DNA from: Planctomycetota bacterium
GTDB taxonomy: Bacteria; Planctomycetota; Planctomycetia; Pirellulales; UBA1268
DNA: 64,000 bases
Reading direction: 5' to 3'
Assembly: GCA_018970785.1 (NCBI GenBank)
Contig: JAGWVR010000004.1
Coordinates: 1 to 64,000 of the forward strand
In this document: piece after piece, positions 43,070-50,932 of the stretch
Layout of the letters: each line of letters opens with the position of its first letter
Position numbering within the stretch: position 1 is the stretch's first letter
Notes under the pieces: model-generated
Seen by the model: only the letters and a program-made list of their open reading frames with translations
The model's database searches: none
Told to the model about the DNA's origin: nothing
Program-made: the position numbers and the translations under genes

Positions 43070-44354
43070 GAAGGGGATTCCGCTGACCGACGGCCGTGCT
43101 CCACCGGCGGCCATGAGCGTGTCGGAGCTGAACGCCCGCGTCAAGAACCGCCTCGAACCGGGCTTTACCGACATCTGGGTCGGCGGCGAGGTCTCCAACC
43201 TCGTCCGCGCCGCGTCGGGGCACCTCTACCTTTCTCTGAAGGACGACGATTCGGTGGTCCGCGCCGTCATCTGGCGGGGCACGCTTCCCGGGCTCGCCCT
43301 CGAGCCGGTCGACGGGCTGGCAGTGGTCTGCCATGGCCGCCTCGAGGTCTACGCTCCGCGTGGGACGTACCAGCTCTCGATCGATCGCCTCCATGCCGTC
43401 GGCACGGGGGCCCTCGAGGCGCGGCTCCGGCAGCTCGAGGCCAGGCTCGCCGCCGAGGGGCTGTTGGCCGAGGAACGGAAACGTCCGCTGCCGACGGCGC
43501 CGCGGCGGATCGCACTTGTCACCAGCCCCGCCGGTGCGGCGATCGCCGACTTCCTCGAGACGCTCGCGGCACGCTGGCCCGCCTGTGCAGTGGTCGTGGT
43601 GCCGGCGCGGGTCCAGGGCGCCGGAGCCGCCGACGAGGTGGCGGCCGCCATCGCCCGCGCCGGTCGCCTGCAGCCCCCCGTCGAAGCCGTCGCCGTGGTC
43701 CGCGGCGGCGGCAGTCTCGAGGATCTGTGGTCGTTCAACGAGGAGGCGGTCGCCCGGGCCGTCGCCGCCTGCCCGGTGCCGGTGGTGTCGGGAGTCGGCC
43801 ACGAAACCGACGTCACGCTCTGCGACTTGGTCGCCGACGTCCGCGCCCTGACGCCGACCGATGCGGCGGTCCGGCTGAGCCCCGACCGCCGCCCGCTGCT
43901 GGCCAACCTCGCGGCACTGGAGCCGCGCCTGGCCACGCTGATCTCCCGACGGATCGAAACGGAGCGCGTCAGGCTCGATCGACTCGCCTGCTCCCGGGCG
44001 CTGTCGGTCCCGCGGCGGCTCGTCGCCGATCGGCGGGCGGCAGTGGTCGCCGGGGAGGAACGCGTCGCCCGTGCCGCCGCCGTGGCACTGGCCCGGGCGG
44101 CGGAGCGGCTCGCCGCCGCCACCGCGCGCGTCGAGGGAGTCAGCCCGCTGCGGATCCTCGCGCGTGGGTATTCGGTGACCACCGTCGCGCACGGCGTGGA
44201 CCAGGCGCTGGTGCTCCGCGACGTCGCTGGCCTGGTTCCCGGCGACAGGCTGTCGACGCGTTTGGCACGGGGGCGCTTCGAGAGCGTGGTGGAGCGGATC
44301 ATCCCCGACGACCCAACAGACGGTCCCCGGTGCGGTGGCACCGCGGCCCGGTAA
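43068..44354 (+). CDS. xseA: Exodeoxyribonuclease VII large subunit
   Basis: A 428-residue subunit. The OB-fold N-domain is MSVSELNARVKNRLEPGF with WVGGEVSN. The catalytic domain has ALVTSPAGAAIADFLET, VRGGGSLEDLWSFNEE and VSGVGHETDVTLCDLVAD. A helical arm precedes the C-terminal RGYSVTT. ExoVII with XseB degrades single-stranded DNA to oligonucleotides. Start is 43068 or 43113. A -10-like TAGACT at 43054-43059 would make a transcript from 43068 almost leaderless. xseB follows 45 bp later. Confidence 0.95.
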   Translation: MKGIPLTDGRAPPAAMSVSELNARVKNRLEPGFTDIWVGGEVSNLVRAASGHLYLSLKDDDSVVRAVIWRGTLPGLALEPVDGLAVVCHGRLEVYAPRGTYQLSIDRLHAVGTGALEARLRQLEARLAAEGLLAEERKRPLPTAPRRIALVTSPAGAAIADFLETLAARWPACAVVVVPARVQGAGAADEVAAAIARAGRLQPPVEAVAVVRGGGSLEDLWSFNEEAVARAVAACPVPVVSGVGHETDVTLCDLVADVRALTPTDAAVRLSPDRRPLLANLAALEPRLATLISRRIETERVRLDRLACSRALSVPRRLVADRRAAVVAGEERVARAAAVALARAAERLAAATARVEGVSPLRILARGYSVTTVAHGVDQALVLRDVAGLVPGDRLSTRLARGRFESVVERIIPDDPTDGPRCGGTAAR

Positions 44355-44399
44355 ACCCGCCACCGCCGCTGGTGCGGCAGGCTTTTCGAGGGACTTTGC

Positions 44400-44834
44400 A
44401 TGCCACGCCGCGATGAGCCTGAACCCGGCCTCCCTCCGGCGGCCGAACAACCTCCCTCGTCCGCGCCGATCGCCGGACAGGAAAAGACGGCGCAGCCGAC
44501 GTCGTTCGAGGCCGGGCTGGAACGACTCGCCCGGATCGTCGACCAACTCGAGGCTGGCGAACTGGGGCTGGTGGAGTCGATCGACGCCTACGAGCGGGGG
44601 ATCGTCCTCATCAGGCAGCTCCACCACCAACTGTCGGCTTGCGAACAGCGCGTCGAAATGCTCGCCGGTGCCGATCCCCCGGCACGTGGCGACGGCGGTC
44701 TGGCAGCCGGCCCCGATCCATCAGCGACTGCCGGACGACCGGCGAAGCCCGACCGCTCCGCCACGGGGACCACCGGACGTGCGGCGCGGACTCGGCGGCT
44801 CCCCGGGATGGACGATTCACCGCCCGGCGTCTAG
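44400..44834 (+). CDS. xseB: Exodeoxyribonuclease VII small subunit
   Basis: A 144-residue protein whose core, FEAGLERLARIVDQLEAGEL, then LVESIDAYERGIVLIR and CEQRVEMLAG, is the XseB coiled coil (~36-92). The usual length is about 80 residues; here extra Pro/Ala/Gly-rich tails extend both ends and are probably disordered. It follows xseA on the same strand. The ispA promoter-like box overlaps its stop codon. Confidence 0.92.
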   Translation: MPRRDEPEPGLPPAAEQPPSSAPIAGQEKTAQPTSFEAGLERLARIVDQLEAGELGLVESIDAYERGIVLIRQLHHQLSACEQRVEMLAGADPPARGDGGLAAGPDPSATAGRPAKPDRSATGTTGRAARTRRLPGMDDSPPGV

Positions 44835-44837
44835 ACT
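44832..44837 (+). promoter_or_regulatory. -10-like box before ispA
   Basis: TAGACT (44832-44837), identical to the box before xseA, overlaps the xseB stop. No -35 is evident. It would give a leader of about 170 nt; nothing else is seen between xseB and ispA. Confidence 0.35.
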
Positions 44838-45014
44838 TTCCGGGAGTTTTCCGGGGTTTGATTCAAGATTCCCTGGGCACGGTCAGCGACAGCGACCGGT
44901 CGGCCCGATCGCTGAAGGTCCCGGCCGGGATGGGGAGCCGGGTCGGGTTCAGTGCCCCGTCGCCCACGACCACGTGGCCGTCCGCCCGCCCCGGTGTCCC
45001 TCTCGAGCCACGTC

Positions 45015-45977
45015 ATGCCAGCGGTCGGATCGTCCTCGGTGATGGCCGCGGCCGACCCGGCTGCTGAATTGGCGGCAGTCCGCGCGTTCGTCGATCCGCG
45101 ACTCGACGGTGCACTGGCGACTTCCGGCGACTCGTCGCCTCGGCTCGTAGAGGCGATGCGCTATGCTCTGCTCGCGCCGGGCAAGCGCCTCCGTCCGGCA
45201 CTGGTGCTGTGGGCCGCCGAGGCGGTCGCGCCCGACGGATTGTCGCGTGCGGCGGCCTGGGAGACGGCGGCCCCGGCGGCGGTGGCGGTCGAGATGATCC
45301 ACGCCTACTCGCTGGTCCACGACGATCTCCCGGCGATGGACGACGACGACCTGCGGCGGGGCCGCCCGACGTGCCACCGGGCGTTCGACGAGGCGACGGC
45401 GATCCTCTGCGGCGATGCCCTCCAGGCGCGGGCATTCGCCGTCCTGGCGGGCGGCATGCCGGCGACGACCGCCGCCCGCGCGCTGGGAGTGCTGGCCACC
45501 GCAGCCGGTCCCGACGCGCTCGTTGGCGGGCAGGCCGACGACCTCGCCTTCGAGCGCGGCTGGCAGCCGGATCTGTCGGCCGCACCGGCAGCGGACCAGC
45601 TGGCGTGGCTCGAGCGGGTCCATCGCCGCAAGACCGGGGCGCTGTTCCGGGCCGCGGTGATCCTCGGCGGACTGGCGATGGAAGCCGACGAGCCCAGCCT
45701 CGCGCTGCTCGACGAGTACGCACGCCACTTCGGCCTCGCCTTCCAGATCGCCGACGATCTCCTCGATGCCGAGGGGGACGAGGCAACCGTCGGCAAACGG
45801 GTCGGCAAGGACGCGGGACGGGGCAAGCTCACCTTCCCCACCGTCGCCGGAGTGGAACCGAGCCGCCGTCGGGCCGCCGACCTCGCCGCTTCGGCAAAAA
45901 CCGTGACCGCCACCCTCGGCACCCGAGCCACGGCACTCGGTCGGCTGGCGGAGTGGATCGTCGCCCGGGATCATTGA
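45015..45977 (+). CDS. ispA: Polyprenyl (farnesyl/geranylgeranyl) diphosphate synthase
   Basis: A 320-residue trans-prenyltransferase that condenses IPP with allylic diphosphates. The first Asp-rich motif is LVHDDLPAMDDDDLRRG and the second is FQIADDLLDAEGD. GKRLRPALVLWAAE binds IPP and GGQADDL is a further block. Product length depends on residues before the first motif (AYSL) and is not decided here. ATG at 45015 or 45042. dxs follows 86 bp later, so the two form the usual isoprenoid pair. Confidence 0.94.
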   Translation: MPAVGSSSVMAAADPAAELAAVRAFVDPRLDGALATSGDSSPRLVEAMRYALLAPGKRLRPALVLWAAEAVAPDGLSRAAAWETAAPAAVAVEMIHAYSLVHDDLPAMDDDDLRRGRPTCHRAFDEATAILCGDALQARAFAVLAGGMPATTAARALGVLATAAGPDALVGGQADDLAFERGWQPDLSAAPAADQLAWLERVHRRKTGALFRAAVILGGLAMEADEPSLALLDEYARHFGLAFQIADDLLDAEGDEATVGKRVGKDAGRGKLTFPTVAGVEPSRRRAADLAASAKTVTATLGTRATALGRLAEWIVARDH

Positions 45978-46063
45978 CTCCCCGTCCCCCGGCCACCCGC
46001 TGCCGCCCCCCCCGTTCCGCACCCGCTCCGACCGTTCCCCGCAGTCACAAGGACGTACCGGCG

Positions 46064-47998
46064 ATGACGCGGCTCCTTCCGTCGATCATGTCTCCGAGGG
46101 ATCTGGCCGATCTGTCGATCGAGCAGCTCGAGCAGCTCGCCGCGGAGATGCGGCGGAGCCTGTGCGAGGTGGCGACGACCCGGACGGCCCATTTCGCGTC
46201 GAACCTCGGCGTGGTGGAGCTGTGCCTGGCCCTCCACAAGGTGTTCGATTTCAGCCGCGACCGCCTCATCTGGGACACCGGTCACCAGATCTATCCCCAC
46301 AAGCTGATCACCGGCCGGTTCGCCCGGTTCGCGACGATCCGCACGCGCGGCGGGCTGATGGGGTATCCCAACCCCGACGAGAGCCCCTACGACCTGTTCA
46401 TGACCGGTCATGCCGGCTCGAGCGTGTCGACGGCGCTGGGGTTGGCCAGCGGCGACGACCTCTGTGGGCGCGACGACCGGCGGAGCGTGGCGGTGATCGG
46501 CGACGGCGCCCTTCCCTCGGGGATCGTCTTCGAGGCGCTCAACAACGCCGGCTTCCTCAAGAAGCGGCTCCTGGTGATCCTCAACGACAACAAGATGTCG
46601 ATCTGCCCGCGCGTCGGCGCGCTGGCGGAGTATCTCGACGTGATCCGCACCAACCCCTGGTACCGCGGGATCAAGCAGCAGGCCGGCGAGATCATCAAGG
46701 GCGTGCCGATGGTCGGCGAGTCGATGGAGCGGATGCTGCTCAATGTCAAGGACTCGCTCAAGGCCACGCTCCACGGCGGCATGCTCTTCCAGGCCCTCGG
46801 GGTGCGCTATTTCGGCCCCGTCGACGGCCACTCGCTTCCCGGCTTGATCCGCTACCTCGAGCTCGTCAAGGACGAGGAGGGGCCGGTCCTCCTCCACGTC
46901 CTCACCGAGAAGGGGCACGGCTTCAAGCCGGCCGCCGACGATCCGGTGTTCTTCCACACGCCGGCGCCGTTCGAATGCGACGACGACGACTGTGTGATCG
47001 CGATCAAGAAGTCGACGGCGCGGACCTACACCGACGTCGCCAGCGAGTCGATCGCCAAGGCGATGCGCCGCGACCAGACCGTGACGGTGATCACCGCGGC
47101 GATGTGCCAGGGGAACAAACTCGAGCCGGTCCGTGCCGAGTTTCCCACGCGGTTCTTCGACGTCGGGATCTGCGAGTCGCACGCCGTCGCCTTCGCGGCC
47201 GGGCAGGCCAAGGTCGGCTGCCGGCCGATCGTCGACATCTACAGCACCTTCCTCCAGCGTTCCTACGACCAGATCTTCCAGGAGGTCTGCCTGCAGAACC
47301 TGCCCGTCGTGTTCATGCTCGACCGCGCCGGTCTCACCGGTCCCGACGGACCGACCCACCACGGGTCCTACGACCTCGGCTACCTGAGGCTGTTCCCCAA
47401 CATCACCGTCCTCGCGCCGGGCGACGAACACGACATGACGGCGATGCTCGATTGGGCGCTGACCCAGCCGGGGCCGGTGGCGATCCGCTACCCGAAGGCG
47501 GTCGTCGATCACCACCGTGGCGAGCGCGCCCCGATCGCCGCCGCGACCGCCGAGTTCATGCGCGGCGGCAGCGACGGGCTGATCGTCGCCTGCGGGACCC
47601 TTCTCGGAGCGAGCCTCCAGGCGGCGGCCCTCCTCTCCGAGGAGGGGCTCGACGTCGGCGTCGTCAACGCCCGGTTCGTCAAACCCCTCGATCCGCGCCT
47701 CGTCGAGCGGATCGAAGCCGCTCCATGGGTCGTGACGGTCGAGGAAAACGCCCTGCCGACCGGCTTCGGGAGCGCCGTGCTCGAGGCCTGCGCCGATGCC
47801 CAGGCCGCCGCACCGCGCGGGGCGTTCGTCCTTCCGCCGGTAGTCCGCCTCGGTCTGCCCGATCGGTTCGTCGAGCATGGCGAGCGCGGTGAATTGTTCG
47901 CCGAGCTCGGACTCGACGCGGCCGGGATCGCGGCCCGCTGCCGCGCGCTCGCCGGCCGGCAGGCGGCGAGCCTCGCGACACCGGTCGCGGGCCGTTGA
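46064..47998 (+). CDS. dxs: 1-deoxy-D-xylulose-5-phosphate synthase
   Basis: A 644-residue thiamine-diphosphate enzyme, first step of the MEP pathway. WDTGHQIYPHKLITGR opens the TPP domain. GDGALPSGIVFEALNNAG and NDNKMSI form the Mg-TPP motif. DVGICESHAVAFAAGQA gives the catalytic Glu, replacing the common GIAEQHAV. DRAGLTGPDGPTHHG is in the pyrimidine domain. AAGGA precedes the ATG at 46064. Length is normal. nadK starts 18 bp downstream. Confidence 0.96.
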   Translation: MTRLLPSIMSPRDLADLSIEQLEQLAAEMRRSLCEVATTRTAHFASNLGVVELCLALHKVFDFSRDRLIWDTGHQIYPHKLITGRFARFATIRTRGGLMGYPNPDESPYDLFMTGHAGSSVSTALGLASGDDLCGRDDRRSVAVIGDGALPSGIVFEALNNAGFLKKRLLVILNDNKMSICPRVGALAEYLDVIRTNPWYRGIKQQAGEIIKGVPMVGESMERMLLNVKDSLKATLHGGMLFQALGVRYFGPVDGHSLPGLIRYLELVKDEEGPVLLHVLTEKGHGFKPAADDPVFFHTPAPFECDDDDCVIAIKKSTARTYTDVASESIAKAMRRDQTVTVITAAMCQGNKLEPVRAEFPTRFFDVGICESHAVAFAAGQAKVGCRPIVDIYSTFLQRSYDQIFQEVCLQNLPVVFMLDRAGLTGPDGPTHHGSYDLGYLRLFPNITVLAPGDEHDMTAMLDWALTQPGPVAIRYPKAVVDHHRGERAPIAAATAEFMRGGSDGLIVACGTLLGASLQAAALLSEEGLDVGVVNARFVKPLDPRLVERIEAAPWVVTVEENALPTGFGSAVLEACADAQAAAPRGAFVLPPVVRLGLPDRFVEHGERGELFAELGLDAAGIAARCRALAGRQAASLATPVAGR

Positions 47999-48016
47999 GC
48001 CGCGCGTGGAATCCGC

Positions 48017-48964
48017 ATGCCAGCCCCCCGTCGCCTCGAGCCCGAACGCCCCCACGCCGGCGATCTCGCCATCGCCTTGGTGGCCTCCTCGGCCTCGGCC
48101 ACGATCGCGACCGAGGCCGAGCGGCTGGCGGCATACCTCGTCGGACGGGGCCATCGCGCCTGGACCGCGACCGTGCCGCGGCGCGATCCGCGATCCGGGG
48201 CGCCCGAACGCGACGACGCGCCGGTGCTGCCCGATGCCGACCTGGTGATCGTGCTCGGCGGTGACGGCACGATCCTCCACACGGCCCGCTGGATGGCCTA
48301 CCACCAGGTGCCGGTCCTCGGCGTCAACCTCGGAACGCTGGGATTCCTCGCCGACCACCCTCACGGGGACGTCGAGAGCGCGATCACCGCGATCGAGGCG
48401 GGGCGGTTCCGGCTGGTCGATCACATGCTGTTCGAATGCCACGTGCGCCGGGCCGGTGTCACCATCCACCGTGAACTGGGGATGAACGACGTCTCGGTCC
48501 TCGCCGGCCCGCCGTTCTCGATGATCGAGATCGTGCTCAACGTCGACGGCGAATACGCCACGACCTACCGCTGCGACGGGTTGATCGTCAGCACTCCCGT
48601 CGGCTCGACGGCCTACAACCTGTCGGCCGGCGGGCCGATCGTGCGGAAGGATCTCGATGCGTTCATCTTCAATCCACTCAATTCCCATGCCCTGAGCAAC
48701 AGGCCCGTCGTCGATTCGGCCGAGCGGATCTACGACCTGTTCGTCCCGCGCCCGAACGCCGGCTCGGCCTGCGTCGTCGACGGCCAGGTGGTCACGGGGC
48801 TGGAGGAGGGCGACTACGTCGCCGTGCAGCGGGCGGCACCGCGGTTCACGCTCGTCGAGACCAGCGATCGCGGCTACTATCGCACCCTGCGCGACAAACT
48901 TCATTGGGGTGGAGGCTTCCAGGCGACCGGCCCGCGGTTCACGCGCGCCGGCCCACCGGGATGA
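48017..48964 (+). CDS. nadK: NAD kinase
   Basis: A 315-residue enzyme that phosphorylates NAD to NADP. VIVLGGDGTILHTAR (GGDGT at 81-85) is the diacylglycerol-kinase-like signature, GVNLGTLGFLAD follows, and STPVGSTAYNLSAGGPIV is the NAD-binding block. MNDVSVLAG carries the conserved Asn-Asp. It begins 18 bp after dxs. NADPH supply for the MEP pathway is a plausible reason for the linkage. Confidence 0.95.
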   Translation: MPAPRRLEPERPHAGDLAIALVASSASATIATEAERLAAYLVGRGHRAWTATVPRRDPRSGAPERDDAPVLPDADLVIVLGGDGTILHTARWMAYHQVPVLGVNLGTLGFLADHPHGDVESAITAIEAGRFRLVDHMLFECHVRRAGVTIHRELGMNDVSVLAGPPFSMIEIVLNVDGEYATTYRCDGLIVSTPVGSTAYNLSAGGPIVRKDLDAFIFNPLNSHALSNRPVVDSAERIYDLFVPRPNAGSACVVDGQVVTGLEEGDYVAVQRAAPRFTLVETSDRGYYRTLRDKLHWGGGFQATGPRFTRAGPPG

Positions 48965-49043
48965 GACGGGCCCGGTGAACGGAATCCCGGAGCGTCCGAC
49001 GCCGCAGTGGCCCGGACCCGTCCTGCTGGCAAGGAGACGAGGC

Positions 49044-49940
49044 ATGGTCGCACGCGGGACTGCCGGGGGACGGAACGGGAAAGCGCGTCGCGGCAGCCGT
49101 CGGTGCGGCGCCGTCGCGTTGCTCCTGGCCGGCATCACACTCGCCGCCGGCGGTCGAGGACATGCCGACGAACCGGGCCCGGTGCGGCTCGAATACCGGT
49201 TCCGTTCCGGCGAGGTGCTGCCGATGTCGGTCGCCCACCGGGCGCTCACCGAGACGACGGTCGCGGGCACGCGGCAGGCCGTCGAGACGGCCACCGATTC
49301 GACGAAGCGATGGCGGGTGACCGACGTCGACGACATGGGCCGGACGACGATCGAGCACTCGGTCGACGACGTGTCGATGACGTCGCGCACCAGCGACCGC
49401 GGCGAGACGCGGTGGCGCAGCGCTGACGCCAGTCCACCCCCCCCGGGCTACGAGACCTTCGCCGACAGCCTGGGGATCCCGCTCACGCGGCTGGTCATCG
49501 ATCGTGCCGGGCGCGTCCTCGAGCGCCGCGAACTCCGCCCCCAGCCCCCGCCCGCGACCGGTGACCTGATGGTCGTGCCGTTGCCCGACGGGCCGGTCGC
49601 GGTCGGCGCCGAATGGACGGTGCCCCAGGAGGTCGTCGTCGAGGTTCCGGGTGGACCCCGCCGCGCCGTCCGGACGCGGCTCCGCTACCGTCTCGACGAG
49701 CTCCGTGACGGCGTCGCCGTGATCCACGTCGACACCACCGTGCTCACCCCGATCGACGACCCACGGGTCGAGGCCCGGCTCCTGGAACGGATCTGGGACG
49801 GCACGATCCGCTTCGACATCGAACGGGGCCGGGTCGCGAGCCGGTCGACGACGATCGACCGGCGGGTCGTCGGGTTCAGCGGTGCCGAGTCGAGCCTGCG
49901 CTACAAGGCGAGTCTCGAGGAACGTCTTGCCGGCCCCTGA
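49044..49940 (+). CDS. Secreted protein of unknown function
   Basis: A 298-residue protein. AAGGAGA precedes the ATG at 49044. A signal peptide (basic ~1-22, hydrophobic ~23-38, cut near GHADEP) leads to a beta-rich domain: VRLEYRFRSGEVLPMSV, TKRWRVTDVDDMGRTTIE, GAEWTVPQEVVVEV, RYRLDELRDGVAVIHV. The layout recalls DUF6263-like or other planctomycete exported proteins, but I cannot name the family with confidence. It follows nadK by 79 bp; a 127-bp repeat begins 17 bp after its stop. Confidence 0.75.
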   Translation: MVARGTAGGRNGKARRGSRRCGAVALLLAGITLAAGGRGHADEPGPVRLEYRFRSGEVLPMSVAHRALTETTVAGTRQAVETATDSTKRWRVTDVDDMGRTTIEHSVDDVSMTSRTSDRGETRWRSADASPPPPGYETFADSLGIPLTRLVIDRAGRVLERRELRPQPPPATGDLMVVPLPDGPVAVGAEWTVPQEVVVEVPGGPRRAVRTRLRYRLDELRDGVAVIHVDTTVLTPIDDPRVEARLLERIWDGTIRFDIERGRVASRSTTIDRRVVGFSGAESSLRYKASLEERLAGP

Positions 49941-49957
49941 GTGGCGGTGATCGCCGG

Positions 49958-50084
49958 CTAGCTGTCCGTGGACAAAGCCCTCCGTGGCCTTTGTCCACTT
50001 GGGCGACCGCGGGAAACGCCGAGGGTTTCCCGGGCCGCCAGCGGCCGCATCCGGCGGCCGATCACTTTTTCCACGGGCTGCTAG
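49958..50084 (+). repeat. 127-bp interspersed repeat, copy B, with terminal inverted repeats
   Basis: The ends CTAGCTGTCCGTGGACAAAG (49958-49977) and CTTTTTCCACGGGCTGCTAG (50065-50084) are inverted copies matching at 17 of 20 positions. CTAG at both tips could be a 4-bp target duplication. Inside, GTGGACAAAG and CTTTGTCCAC (49968-49977, 49989-49998) form a perfect 10-bp stem, and GGGAAAC/GTTTCCC a second one. It lacks coding capacity. It fits a MITE; the parent transposase is not in the window. Confidence 0.75.
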
Positions 50085-50097
50085 CGCTCGACAATGC

Positions 50098-50126
50098 TTG
50101 CCCGCGGCGATCGACTGAAGTATTCT
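50098..50126 (+). promoter_or_regulatory. Probable promoter of the rbfA-rtcB leader
   Basis: TTGCCC (50098-50103), 17-bp spacer, TATTCT (50121-50126), just downstream of the repeat. Transcription would start near 50133 and leave a leader of about 395 nt before rbfA. Confidence 0.45.
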
Positions 50127-50190
50127 TCCGCCGTGGCCGATGTTTCTGCGGCCTTTCTGCTGCTGCCCATCCGCGGGCGGAGGTGAATCA

Positions 50191-50244
50191 TGCACGCGAT
50201 CGCCCTGATTGCCGTCGTCGACCGCCTGCCGCTGGCCGGCTGAA
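50191..50244 (+). CDS. 17-residue leader-peptide candidate
   Basis: ATG at 50191 is preceded by a full Shine-Dalgarno GGAGGTGA with 3-4 nt spacing, the strongest in the window. It reads MHAIALIAVVDRLPLAG then TGA (50242-50244). An 8-bp hairpin begins 7 nt after the stop. Position between a promoter and rbfA suggests a regulatory upstream ORF rather than a functional protein. No run of one amino acid marks a sensed substrate. Confidence 0.45.
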
Positions 50245-50251
50245 CCGCTCG

Positions 50252-50363
50252 ATCGGACGCTCCCCGTCCGATCCGCCACCATGGGGCCGCTCCCCTGGTG
50301 ATCCGGTTCCGAGCCCGCCTGCTCGCGCCTCCGGGAAATCTCCGGTTTCCGCCGGTTTCCCGC
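50252..50363 (+). ncRNA. Structured leader RNA segment upstream of rbfA
   Basis: Three successive stems: GATCGGAC/GTCCGATC (50252-50259 with 50267-50274); CACCATGGGG/CCCCTGGTG with one bulge (50278-50287 with 50293-50301); CGGGAAA/TTTCCCG (50333-50339 with 50357-50363). No T run follows, so they are not classic terminators. 50364-50527 shows nothing further I can name. A cis-acting control element is inference; no known RNA family is recognised. Confidence 0.4.
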
Positions 50364-50527
50364 AGTTTCCGGTGGCAGGTCTGACATCGCCTTTGGTGTT
50401 GCCCCTCCGGCGACCGTCGGCGATGTCGCGCGCTCTCCGCGGCCCACGAGGCAGCTCCGGAAACAAGCCGTTTTCGGCTGCCGCATCCATCCACTGCCCC
50501 GTCCGACATCTCTCCCGGGAAAACCCC

Positions 50528-50932
50528 ATGGCCAGCCGCCGTTCGCTCCGTCGTCGTTCGTCCCGTTTCCCGTCGCCCGAAGGCGACGACCAGCCGTCGT
50601 TCCCCCGTTCCTCCACCGTCAATCGAAAGGACCTCCAGCTCTGCCGTCAGGTCGCTGAAGCGCTTCATCTCCTTCTCGGCGACTGCGGCGACGACATCCT
50701 CCGCGACCTCCACGTCGTCCAGGTGCTTCCCGCCCCCGACGCCACGCAGCTGCTCGTGATCGTCGGCGCGGCCCCCGGAGACACGCCTCCCGATCCCGGC
50801 ACCGTGCTCGAGCGCCTCCAGACGCGCTCGGGGATGCTGCGCGCCGGCGTGGCCGCGGCGATCACGCGCAAGCGTGCGCCGGCACTGCTGTTCGAGTACG
50901 CCGTGCCCCGGGTCGCGGAGGATCACCGATGA
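50528..50932 (+). CDS. rbfA: Ribosome-binding factor A
   Basis: A 134-residue protein. After a basic, probably disordered start, KDLQLCRQVAEALHLLLG and RDLHVVQVLPAPDATQLLVI match the type II KH fold of RbfA, followed by AAAITRKRAPALLFEY. RbfA matures the 30S subunit at 16S helix 1. ATG at 50528. The stop overlaps the rtcB start by 4 bp. A long frame upstream to 49991 crosses the repeat and is not coding. Confidence 0.82.
   Translation: MASRRSLRRRSSRFPSPEGDDQPSFPRSSTVNRKDLQLCRQVAEALHLLLGDCGDDILRDLHVVQVLPAPDATQLLVIVGAAPGDTPPDPGTVLERLQTRSGMLRAGVAAAITRKRAPALLFEYAVPRVAEDHR

Noticed and set aside
49968..50073. DnaA boxes and a replication origin near dnaA
   Set aside because: TTGTCCACT and TTTTCCACG match seven of nine box positions but belong to the terminal and internal stems of the 127-bp repeat. 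There is no cluster of boxes and no AT-rich unwinding region.
49991..50527. A long N-terminal extension of RbfA
   Set aside because: The frame is open but crosses the 127-bp repeat and the hairpins and has non-coding composition. The RbfA domain fits the ATG at 50528.
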